A stretch of 64,000 bases of DNA from positions 186,001-250,000 of the forward strand of contig FMBT01000342.1 in NCBI GenBank assembly GCA_900095095.1, read 5' to 3'. The translations under genes and the position numbers were made by a program. Of this stretch, positions 46,079-55,620 are shown piece by piece; position 1 is the stretch's first letter, and each line of letters begins with the position of its first letter. The notes below the pieces were generated by a model that was not told the DNA's origin, did no database searches, and saw nothing but the letters and a program-made list of their open reading frames with translations. Source of the DNA: Fragilariopsis cylindrus CCMP1102 (lineage: Eukaryota; Bacillariophyta; Bacillariophyceae; Bacillariales; Bacillariaceae).

Positions 46079-46988
46079 ATGCATCCAACAATCATCATCA
46101 ATAAACAAATCCAAACTCGTCATCAACCATTAATCAACCCATCACAATATAATAATCACAACGGTCATCGACAATCGAGATGGTATGTTAAAGAATACAA
46201 GTACTATATCGGAATAGATCAACTTGAAACTGTTATGTCAACCCCGTCGTCGTCCTTTCTCTTCGATGAACTCACTGCCGTTGCTTCAGCTTTGATAGCT
46301 GGGGCAAAATATGGTGTCAAAATACGATTGCCTCATGCTGTTGTTATGACATGCTTGTTTCGAAAGGATTTATCATCGAAGGAAAAAATACGATCAATTA
46401 TGAAATTAGTATTCGAACATTCTTCCAATTTAGCAGCATTTGCATCCATATACAAAATTGTGTTAGCAACGTTAAAGTTCAGCTCACGATATATTCACAG
46501 TATGGACGACAGAGGAAAGTTGATGGGTAAATGTTAATGACACTCATCGTGGATGGACCTTTATCCTTAACAAGGACATCATCGGGAGAAGCGGCGGCAG
46601 TAGTCGGACGGATACAATAGTTCGCTTTCTGCAGCAGCAGCAACAACAACAACAACCATCAAAGCCGGACACCCGAACGACCGTACCATTCTTTACTTGC
46701 GGGAGCTGCTGGTGGATATTTTGTATGGGGGAAATATTCATCAGTAAATCATCAAATTATTTATATTTAACAAGTAGAATAACTATTGGACTTGTCAAAC
46801 GAGGGTGGGAACACATCTATCATAAACCAAGTAGCAGTCCCACTTCAATATTTCAACATCCTAAAACATATCCAATGGTGGCTGCCACAGTTTGGGGTAT
46901 TGTTATGTTACTGTTCGAAGAAAGTCCTCATGTTTTGCATCGATCATTGAAGACAAGTATGGATGAAATATATCGACGACCAGTATAG
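46079..46988 (+). CDS. PXMP4: PXMP4/PMP24-like peroxisomal membrane protein, two frame changes
   Basis: Exon one is 46079-46526; GTAAAT opens an intron closing at a CTGCAG acceptor (46634, with tandem CAG alternatives). Exon two runs to 46988, for about 267 residues. AGAKYGVKIRLPHAVVMTCL, FEHSSNLAAFASIYK, AGAAGGYFVWG, SRITIGLVKRG and VWGIVMLLFE follow PXMP4, a Tim17-like protein of the peroxisome membrane that binds PEX19. The SLLAGAAGGYFVWGKYSS part lies in a different frame from both neighbours. One extra C near 46671-46674 and one extra base near 46753-46758 join them. Two deletions in one small gene is notable, but the pattern matches the other split genes. A long alternative open frame in the third phase is a coincidence. 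Confidence 0.8.
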
Positions 46989-47103
46989 AGTAAATAATTA
47001 GGGTTGAGGAATACTACAATAGACGATTTCAAAACTGATATGGAGAAGAAATAGAATTTAATTGGTCGTAATTCCTTTAAAACCTACTTTTGATATAGAA
47101 TCT

Positions 47104-48335
47104 CTAGAACCAAGGAAATTTGTTCGCTTTCCGAGGACTACCATTGTAATAAAAATCACCAGAATAATCGGCAACTGTCGTCCAATCATCGATTGATTGG
47201 AATCCATACTTTGCTTTAAGTTCCGAAAAGGCATCCGATCCACTGGGACCAAGATCTACGCATGTTACACCATCAGCTTCCAATGAACGTTCGATTAAGC
47301 TATAGACACTGTGAAACCATACATAATTTTTTGCAGCTTCGTCTGTGGCGTAAAACCATTGACCTCGAACAGTGCTCCCCTTTCGCACCTATTCATTTAT
47401 TACAGTATTGTTATTATTTGACGAATGATTTTTGTTTGTTAGTACTCGCAGAAAAGACTGAGGAACACTACAGTATTTATTACTTATTTTGTTTGTTTGT
47501 TTTACGTACCTCGTGTGCAATCGCGATAACAGCACCAGTCGTCGCATTACGATATTCTCGAATTCACCTGTCATGTGAGTAGTTCCTACATATCGTGATA
47601 CACCCTCGGCTAGAGCGTTCAGGAAACCCTCATCGCCATGCATGTTGGTAAGTAATCTAACTTCGTGTGCTATCACGCAACGGAAGTGTGCAAGAGAAGA
47701 ATGGGGAGCTGGTTTATCACCCAAGATAGATTTTGTAGTAACTGTAAATCCTGTGCCAATGCTTTCTTTATTGTTCGTTTACACCCCCTTGGCAATGTTT
47801 TAACCCAATCGTCAATGGTTGTGATGTTCTTTAATTCAAGCAAAGCATGTGGTCTTGTTTTCATGACCAGTCCACTGGGCTGCCCCCATTGCACCCAATG
47901 AATTATCTTCTCGTTCCTCAATGGAATATAAATCACCGACACATTCCTCTTCTGGTGGCAACAATTTAAGGCCTTTTCGGCCATTTGAACAGGATCAGAA
48001 TCTTTTGGTAAATTCCCAAAAATCGCAGCAATTGCCAGCATTAAATTATTGTATTCTCCTTCTCCTGCAAAAGCACGTGAAACCCAAGCGAATAGTGAAG
48101 TGACCTTCTCGTCGGTGAGTTGCATGTCTAAAAACACAGAGATTTCCTGTGTTTTATCTTGAGCACCGATCGATGATGACGATGACGACGACGACGATGG
48201 CGATCCTTCATTATACTTTTTTCTATGGAACGTAACAGCATTGTTATGCTTTTGTACAAAAGATACTACGACAACATTCTGGATGAAGAAAAGAAGAAAA
48301 AATAACGGACGATAATATGATGGAAGTAAGTTCAT
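47104..48335 (-). CDS. Plastid-type GNAT-like acyltransferase, two frame changes
   Basis: Exons 47510-48335 and 47104-47388 are joined by a GTACGT...GAATAG intron, giving about 370 residues. The N-terminus is a signal peptide (LFFLLFFIQNVVVVS) followed at once by Phe: a plastid-type leader. A polySer tract follows. The body includes GCKRTIKKALAQ, SSLAHFRCVIAHEVRLLT, TGAVIAIAHEVRKGSTVRGQ, YVWFHSVYSLIE and CVDLGPSGSDAFSELKAKYG. That order of strands and the closing LGPSG...LKxKYGF region resemble FemAB/GNAT N-acyltransferases. Frame changes at 47746-47748 (A3) and about 47559-47561 are each mended by one base. It looks like a conserved algal protein of the plastid; the reaction is unknown. Confidence 0.62.
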
Positions 48336-49118
48336 CGTTTTACGTTCGATCAGCTCTACTAGCTCGTAATGTCAGTGCAGAAAAAGACAACGATGCGGGA
48401 GTGTCTCTGATGTTGCGTTCAGAAAGGGATTGATAACAGTCAATCCATACACTGTATATTCAATATTGCTTCGATGCATGCTGCACTGACTTTCTTTTCT
48501 GAAGAATTTGGTTCAGATTTTTTGCCGAAAGAACAAAAATCTGTTCAAGAACCGTACAACGTACAGAGGATTCGATTACACGTCATAGCTAGTAGAACAA
48601 CATTACAGTACTGCAATGGGTATGATTAAAAACAAAAAACAATAGTGACGAGTCAGTCGTGGTCACAAAAAATAAAAAAGATCTTGTAGCCTTTGGTCCT
48701 TTTCGTGCTTCAGCTTAGCCAGAACTATTGTACTGTACTAATACTTGCACACTTTGCACCTCCATTCAAGTACCGGCCGGCATGCACCGCTTCATCGCTT
48801 CAGAAGACATACATACATTCACATTCGCATGATCTATTGAACAAGGGTACAAGAACACACGAACTTCAGGTAGTTATACGGTAGTTGCATGGGCCCATGA
48901 TCAAAACTAATACAAGTATCAAGAGCATTGTCATACATGTATAATAGAGGATCCTTATCCCTTTCATTTCATTTTACAACAGAACATAGATATATATATA
49001 TATATAATATATATTACTTCCCTTTTTCGTCACTTGCACCAAAGAATAATAGTTTGCGTACTGTATCTGAATATCATACTAGTTGAACTGGTAGAATCGA
49101 ATCGAATCGAATCGAATC
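48336..49118. other. Divergent intergenic region
   Basis: Upstream region of the acyltransferase-like gene (-) and the LRR transmembrane gene (+). It contains GTACTGTACTAA at about 48731, a TA tract at 48990-49014, and a GAATC repeat at 49093-49118 that abuts the LRR gene's start codon. Confidence 0.55.
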
Positions 49119-51385
49119 ATGAGTGGGGAACAAGAAAAAAAGAATGCTTGTGACAAAGAAAGCAATTCTCGTAGTGGAAATGGTCTCCTCGCTCGAGAGG
49201 GTCCGGATGACGAAGATGATGATTGCAGACCTGTAGGGCCGCCATCGAGAAATATCAGTTCATCTGCTGATCTGTTATCATCCGATAAAAGTAAATGTGA
49301 TAGTGCAAGTGCAAGAGCTAACACCAAGAACATGTCAACGGAAGGTAGTAGTAGCTCTATTGCATCGAAATCATCATTGAAATCGTCACTGAAATCATCA
49401 TCAAAATCATCATCATCAAAATCATCATCATCAAAATCGTCACCAAAATCATTATCGAAATCATCATCGAAATCATTATCGAAATCAAAACGAGCTGTGC
49501 AAAAGAAGAATAGCCCTACAAGTAATACTGATAATACCAAACAGCACGCAAAAGATAACCCTTCGCGAAATACGAGTAGTCGCCGTGTGGGTAGCATCGA
49601 AAAGACTCGTACCACTACTAGGTCAAACAACGTTGCAAACAATAGTAATAACAACAACAACGATAACGATGAAGCTTCGCAGGCCGATTATTCATTGGCG
49701 TCGACGGCACCTGCTCCACCGTCTCTAAGAGTTCGTGATCATTATGCCATGAAACCGGGTGCGTATCGAATGTCATCCGGTGGAGTAGCTCATTTTGTAG
49801 ATGATGAAGAAGACAATTTTACAGTGGAAAGTTCCAGTGTGCCTCTCCACCAACCTTAAATTATGGTGTCTCCCTAGGTGTTTCCATAGATGCTAGTTTA
49901 GTCGAAGACTTGCCACTTTCATCGATACCGCCCATTCCTAATACAATCGATGGCTACAATCTCAATCACGTCACCAACAACGACGACGAATCTGGTCGCC
50001 ATAGTCGTGGGTACGATACAAGTAGCAACGACCAATACAACGGACGGGGATTCGGAGATGAATGTCGAAGTTCTGCACAGAGTATGGAATGTGGCATCTC
50101 CATGACCCAAACAGCATCGACCGCAATGATGTCCACAACCAACATAACCTCCCGGGAGGAAGAAAATCCATCTTTTGATAAAGATAGTAATAACGATCGA
50201 AAATATTTCAACAAACGAAATATTACATGGGGGATTTGTATCTTGGTTCTCTTCCTCATTGCAGTCGTGTCGATGGGGACTTTGTATGCCATTACGGGAT
50301 TTGGTAGGAAAAAGAATATTAATGGCATGAATACTGACAGTCAAAACGTACAGAACGACAAAATCCCGCCACCATTGGTGGTGGCTCCTCCTTCTATAAC
50401 TCCAATTGATGTCTCGAGTCCATCATCAAGCTTACCTCCGATAAATCGTCCATTGGAAGATCTTGAAGAAGCCCTACCCGAATACACGAAGGAATCGCTC
50501 CAATTAGAAGATTCGCCCCAATCCAAAGCTATGAATTGGATGCTGAAGTATGATGATATCAAATATTACACGTTACCTCGGAAGCTTCAAAGATTTGCCT
50601 TGATTACTCTTTACTTTTCGATCACAACTGTAGATCCGTCAGACGAGATTTTGACTTGGCTAGCAGGTCTCGATGAATGCAGTTGGTATGACTCAACTTG
50701 TGTCGACAACGTGTATACAATGTTATCTGTACAGTCGAATTATACGTTACGGGGAACAATTGTACCAGAATTGGCGCTCCTGTCTTCGCTAGAGTATCTT
50801 CGGTTGGATCAGAATGCATTGGTTGGAGTTTTTCCAACCATGCTCGGACAAATGACAACTTTAAAGGAAATCCACTTGAACGACAATCTCTTCCGGGGGA
50901 CCATACCGTCCCAGTTTGGGAATCTAACCAACCTGGTAAAGATCGACTTCGGTAACAATATTCTCTCGGGTGTTATCCCCAATTTTCAGAAACTTGGTAA
51001 TTTACAATCTTTACGACTTGGTTCAAATAAATTTTCCGGAACCTTGCCTTCGTATGTAGGACAACTAACGAGTTTGAACGAGCTTAATGTCTCAGACAAT
51101 AGATTCACAGGTACTGTTCCAACAGAAGTTGGATATCTGACAAGTTTGACAAGCCTTGACTTGAAGTCAAATGCATTCGAAGAAACAATTCCATCAGAGC
51201 TGGGTCTGTTAACGAATGCCGCAAGCTTTTGGTTTCATGACAATGATTTTACAGGAAATGTGCCTAATGATATATGTGAATTGACTTACACCTACAACAC
51301 CTTAGAAAGAAGGAATATCATCGTGGATTGTGATTATGTGGTTTGTAGTTGTTGTACCTGTGTACCTAAAGAGAACAATTTTTAA
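49119..51385 (+). CDS. LRR transmembrane protein with Lys/Ser-rich N-tail, one frame change
   Basis: About 755 residues from the ATG at 49119. The N-terminal 250 residues are hydrophilic, with a long run of KSS, LKSS and SKSL units (about 49365-49490). One frame ends after VPLHQP; one extra C at 49854-49855 leads straight into the second frame, open from PLNYGVSLGVS onward. A single membrane helix (ITWGICILVLFLIAVVSMG) follows. Then comes the ectodomain. It has SPQSKAMNWML and QRFALITLYFS, the pre-LRR cap that diatom LRR membrane proteins share, a DECSWYDSTC disulfide cap, and about seven plant-type LRRs (LxGxIP). It ends in a Cys-rich cap (CDYVVCSCCTC). Likely a cell-surface receptor with the short side cytosolic. 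The ligand is unknown. Confidence 0.83.
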
Positions 51386-52289
51386 AATACTGTAGGAACG
51401 GAATGAAAAAAGCAATAACAGCATGGATAAAAATATATACACGAACAAACAACAACAGCAACAGCAACAATTGCAACGGTGGGAACGTATGAACAGAAGC
51501 ATCACGTCACGGAACTATCTACTGTAATGCAATACCATATTTATCAATCTTGGATTTAATACTCAGCAGAAGGTATTGTACTGTAGTAGTAATTGGAAAC
51601 AACGGAATATGAATATAGCAACAAACGAAGGAAAAAAAAGTTGATTAGATACAAGTGATTGGTCTTTTTTTCTACTACTCATTAATTTAATAACAGCAAC
51701 AGCAACAGCAACATCATAAACTAGTAGCTGAATTACTTTTAAGACATTTTTGAAATAGTTTTGCTTTGAATTGATTGAAAAGCGAATGAATGAAATACTC
51801 CGTCACCAAAAATAATCTGCTGTAATGATGATTGAGATAAAATAGTATATGACCATTGGTTCAAGAGAGAGAGATGGAGAGATGGAGAGAGTCGGAATAT
51901 ACCGAAGGACTGTTGTTAGTAACAACAATATTGTTGTTGTTTGTTATTGTTTATTATATTGTTACGCTCGTTATAAGACTGTGATTGTCATTCATCACTT
52001 TATTTGATACAAAACTTGAAAACAAAGGGAGGGTATAAGGATCAATGCATCTGGAGGAATAATACGTATCGTACACTATGTAATTATAGTTCTTTCTCCA
52101 TGTACTACACGATGTTCGACTACTACTTTGAGTCAAATGCTTCTTTTTGGTATATTTCATTGGATTTAAGTTTAATTTAATTCAATTTATTTCATTCTAT
52201 TTTATGTTCTGTATTTCCATTCTTTTCATCTCATTTTATGTTATTTCATTTCTATTCTTTTGGCTAGATAAATAGAAAAGACACTTTAT
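51386..52289. other. Intergenic between convergent genes
   Basis: Holds the 3' flanks of the LRR and LPMO-like genes, CAACAG-type repeats near 51450 and 51691, and a GAGAGATGGAGAGATGGAGA tract at about 51867. I see no gene. Confidence 0.6.
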
Positions 52290-53540
52290 TTATGCTTCAA
52301 TGGTCACAATAGTGCACTGAGTCCAGACCTGTGGCGATTGTTCAGAATCCCAGCGCCAAGAAAGAACATAATCGCCTTCCATTCCTTTTGGAACCTGGAT
52401 TGTGTCAACAATTTCAAAAGGGGTATAATGCACATCTGTTCTAGCCGACAATGGTTCCATAATGTCAAATAAGGCAGGGGAGGTTGAACTATTAGAATTA
52501 ATCTCAGGTCCACCCCAAAAACCAGCCTTCGATATTTCGTTTTCAAACATGGGTCCATCACAATTTGAATCAGGAGTAGCGAAATCACCACATGCAGGTA
52601 GACCTATTTGAGTCCAAGTCGACCCTTTTGGTAGAACACCATTCGTGTTGGCATCACTCACACGTACTGGAGTGAAAGGAATGATTTGTGTTTCATTGTC
52701 ATTATCGTTTTTATAAACGAACCAAGATTCGTCCCCAACAAAGTCTAAAGCTGTGAAGCATCCTTCGTCTAAAGTATCGTTCAAAAGAAACTCAATTGGA
52801 CACACGCGCCACTGAAATCCGCCACCATGATTGGCTGACAATGAGTACGATACATTTTGCACAGACCCTGCTTTCCATCTAGGATTATCATTGGTAGTAT
52901 ATTGTTCTCCCTGTGCTTCTTGCATCCGATGGTTAATCTCTTCCAACAACACAACATCTCCATGTGTACCGGCAGGGATAGTCAAATTTGCCGGTGGCAT
53001 ATAAGAATTTACTGCTCCTCCCGTTCCGTTCATGAGATTTTCGTATCCATCGCCGGGACCGGCAATGTAATCTTGAGCCGAATTGTATTGCCATCCACCC
53101 AAAATACCGCAGGAATTTACCACTGGGGCGTGTCCCGGTGCCAACCAAGGATTTCTCTTTAGGGGAGTGTTAGTTACAGATGCAAAGTCTTTTGGTGACA
53201 CTTTTGCTGCACCTCGAAGCATACTTTGTGTACTACTGTTATCAGCCGTTTGAACAGCAGACCACCATTTATCTGACATGTAAGTTAGCTGTTCTACATC
53301 CTTGAGAGTTGGTTCAAATTGTTCTTCGCAACATGGTGTATTTCCGCCATTAGGACTACCATTTCCACAATTTTGTCCAGTCGCAACAGGGCATCCAATT
53401 TGTGATCCTTGATTGAACCACATGTATCGCCAACCACCTAGATCCGTCGTAATTTTGGGTACTTTTGGTTGTGTGATTGTACCATGTGCATTCGTTGTTG
53501 AAGCGTATGCAAGAAGGAGAGTTGCTGTAGAGAATTTCAT
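52290..53540 (-). CDS. Secreted LPMO-like (histidine-brace) protein
   Basis: A single exon encodes 416 residues. The signal peptide ends TTNA, and cleavage leaves His as residue 1 (HGTITQPKVP), the rule for copper lytic polysaccharide monooxygenases. The second brace His is offered by SANHGGGFQWRVCP. At the end, YVLSWRWDSEQSPQVWTQC matches the closing strand of chitin-active families. There are about ten Cys residues, including GCPVATGQNCGNG and TPCCEEQF, for disulfides. The family is close to chitin-binding/LPMO types such as AA15, but I cannot fix the AA number. Likely action is oxidative cleavage of chitin or a similar glycan outside the cell, plausible for a diatom that makes or feeds on chitin. 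The binding surface is unknown. Confidence 0.83.
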   Translation of the reverse strand: MKFSTATLLLAYASTTNAHGTITQPKVPKITTDLGGWRYMWFNQGSQIGCPVATGQNCGNGSPNGGNTPCCEEQFEPTLKDVEQLTYMSDKWWSAVQTADNSSTQSMLRGAAKVSPKDFASVTNTPLKRNPWLAPGHAPVVNSCGILGGWQYNSAQDYIAGPGDGYENLMNGTGGAVNSYMPPANLTIPAGTHGDVVLLEEINHRMQEAQGEQYTTNDNPRWKAGSVQNVSYSLSANHGGGFQWRVCPIEFLLNDTLDEGCFTALDFVGDESWFVYKNDNDNETQIIPFTPVRVSDANTNGVLPKGSTWTQIGLPACGDFATPDSNCDGPMFENEISKAGFWGGPEINSNSSTSPALFDIMEPLSARTDVHYTPFEIVDTIQVPKGMEGDYVLSWRWDSEQSPQVWTQCTIVTIEA

Positions 53541-54063
53541 ATTTATATGTTTTGTTTTGTTTGTTTTAAGTTTTATTGTTTTATTGTTTGATTTGCTGTT
53601 TTGTCTTTTTTATTTTATGTGATTACGATTTCCTTCGTCGTCGTCTGAAAAAGTGAAATGGACTTATCGTTATGCGCCATTCAATGAATGCATAGCGGCG
53701 CCATTCAATGAATGCATAGTGGCGCCATTCAATGATAGCGCCTATCTCCTCCCCCCCCCGTACAATTATTCTACAATAACGTATTCACGACGACGTAACG
53801 CGCCATGAACGAAAAGGCCTAAGTAATTACGTACGACAGAAAAATTTGCATGATGAGAATTTCGCGCGCTATTTGTGCACGCGCTATATACATTCTTATA
53901 ATTTCTCATTCCTCATTCCTTATTCCTCATCCTCAACACACTCACAACTCGAATCACATTGAACATACATACCTGCACTGCTCGAAACAAAAAGAGACCT
54001 ATCAAAACCAACTGGTACAAGTACAAGATATCGTCGTATCATCACCTCTCTCCACTACTCACG
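53541..54063. promoter_or_regulatory. Bidirectional region, LPMO-like / beta6-like
   Basis: This 523-bp gap separates two start codons of divergent genes. It contains three copies of a 24-bp unit and, at 53851-53870, a GCGCGC-containing stretch. Promoter use is inferred from position. Confidence 0.5.
53674..53741. repeat. 24-bp direct repeat, nearly three copies
   Basis: GCGCCATTCAATGAATGCAT starts at 53674, 53698 and 53722; the third copy is cut short. It lies in the divergent promoter region, about 135 bases upstream of the LPMO-like start. Confidence 0.93.
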
Positions 54064-54927
54064 ATGATTCAACGCAAGCAAAACAACGTGTTACTTTTCT
54101 CGGTGGTTGCTCTTTCATGGTTTCAGTTGGTAACAAGTAGTTCGTTCGAGCCATATCAGTTAAACGGTGGTCTCGTCAGTGCAGTTGCCGGTCGAAATTT
54201 CGCTATCATCGCCTCAGATACTCGTATGATCGGAGAAGGAGGATACGTCCTAGAATCACGTAATCATCTTTCCAGTCGATTGTGGTCGGTAGACGATGAT
54301 ATGCTGATGGTCGAAATTGAAGATTCTTTACGCTCTACTCCAGACTCTGTAGAAGTGAGAGAAATCGACCTCGAGGATACCACATCACTAGCGTCTGCAC
54401 CGATCTTGATTGGCTCGTCCGGATGTAGTACTGATTGCTGCCAGCTTCAAAGAAATATTCGTGCCGATTTTCGTGCTGCTTCGTATTTTGGTCATATATC
54501 CCGATCTAATCCCGATATGGTAGCTAACATGCTTAGCTCAACTCTGTATGAACGACGCGGATTTCCCTACTATGCATTTTGCGTTGTAGCGGGTCTAGAC
54601 CAAACGACAAAGAGTAACGGTAATTATTGTGGTAAGGTGTACGTTTACGATGCCATTGGATCATATGAAAGAGTTGCGGTTGCTGCTACGGGGACTGGGC
54701 GTGAACTTTTACAACCCATACTAGATCGTATGTTCGAGGCGACGTCGTCGAAGGACCAGGTGGACGGAACAGCTAATGAAGCCGTCGAAATACTTTGTAA
54801 AGCATACCGTTCTGTATCGGAGCGTGAAATTGGTGTTGGGGATAAGCTTGTGATACATGTTTCCGAGATAAATTCCAACGATGAAGTTAGTCGCCGTGTT
54901 TTTGTGGTCCCCCTGAAACAACATTGA
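54064..54927 (+). CDS. PSMB1: Proteasome beta6-like (PSMB1) protein with a signal-peptide-like N-terminus
   Basis: 287 residues from the ATG at 54064. From FEPYQLNGGLVSAVAGRNFA and IIASDTRM onward the fold matches the 20S proteasome subunit beta6. MLSSTLYERRGFPYYAFCVV, YDAIGSYERVA and LLQPILDRMF are classic. Beta6 has no catalytic Thr, and none is seen. The N-terminus is odd: a basic start, VLLFSVVALSWFQLV, then TSSS before Phe. This reads as a signal peptide with Phe at the +1 position, the diatom plastid-import rule. An acidic insert of about 30 residues follows SRLWSV. It could be a periplastidial paralogue or the normal subunit with an unusual leader. The usual copy is not in this window. 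Confidence 0.85.
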   Translation: MIQRKQNNVLLFSVVALSWFQLVTSSSFEPYQLNGGLVSAVAGRNFAIIASDTRMIGEGGYVLESRNHLSSRLWSVDDDMLMVEIEDSLRSTPDSVEVREIDLEDTTSLASAPILIGSSGCSTDCCQLQRNIRADFRAASYFGHISRSNPDMVANMLSSTLYERRGFPYYAFCVVAGLDQTTKSNGNYCGKVYVYDAIGSYERVAVAATGTGRELLQPILDRMFEATSSKDQVDGTANEAVEILCKAYRSVSEREIGVGDKLVIHVSEINSNDEVSRRVFVVPLKQH

Positions 54928-55620
54928 ATAATGAAATCAACTTTTTTATAAAGACATGATGAAGAAGGATTTTTGTTGCCATTGCGAATTTGTTCTTGCT
55001 ATCATGGACAATACCATTATGCTAAATCGACTTAACTAACGTATGTATTGATATCCAGTACGATTATTCATAACTCATCGATCGAAGAAATATAGTCGCA
55101 ACAAGAAGCAGTAAGCTTATATAGTCGGAACAGAAACGAAACGATCTTTATCCACTTCAGCTCTGAGACCTGATCAAAAGGGAATCAGGGAATCACAGGT
55201 GTTATAATCAAAGAACTAATCGATTGCTGCTGTTGGAAATAGCTCAAAAGAACAACCCCAGTTACTAGAGGAAAGCACTGTGCGAGCAAATTTATTAAAA
55301 GTATTCTACCGATACAACGCGGCTATTCATGATTCAATTTTGACAATAAGAAATATCTTTACAATTTGCACGATGGAGCTGCAGCATACTTAGTAAAGCA
55401 TCGAGGAATTGACATGCGCACCAAATCTAACTTACTACTAAAAAAAATCTCATGACCGGCATTGATTGGACCTGCCTTTCATCATATAATATTGGTACTC
55501 GTAATATAGGACCAGGCACAATACTTCTATTTTCTTGTAAAAAGACAAATTATTTAATTTATCATTGAGGTATTGACTTGGAACCTTTTTTCTTCTTCTT
55601 AGTATGTGTCTATTCTCTTC
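54928..55620. other. Intergenic between convergent genes
   Basis: AT-rich spacer after the beta6-like gene and before the 3' end of the RING gene. Nothing recognisable. Confidence 0.6.

Noticed and set aside
46527-46740. Long open frame in the third phase through the PXMP4-like intron
   Set aside because: It does not encode the conserved AGAAGGYFVWG part, and reads CAG-repeat and splice-site sequence.
49009-49660. Antisense acidic frame at 49079-49660
   Set aside because: It mirrors the KSS/TCA-rich coding stretch of the LRR transmembrane gene.
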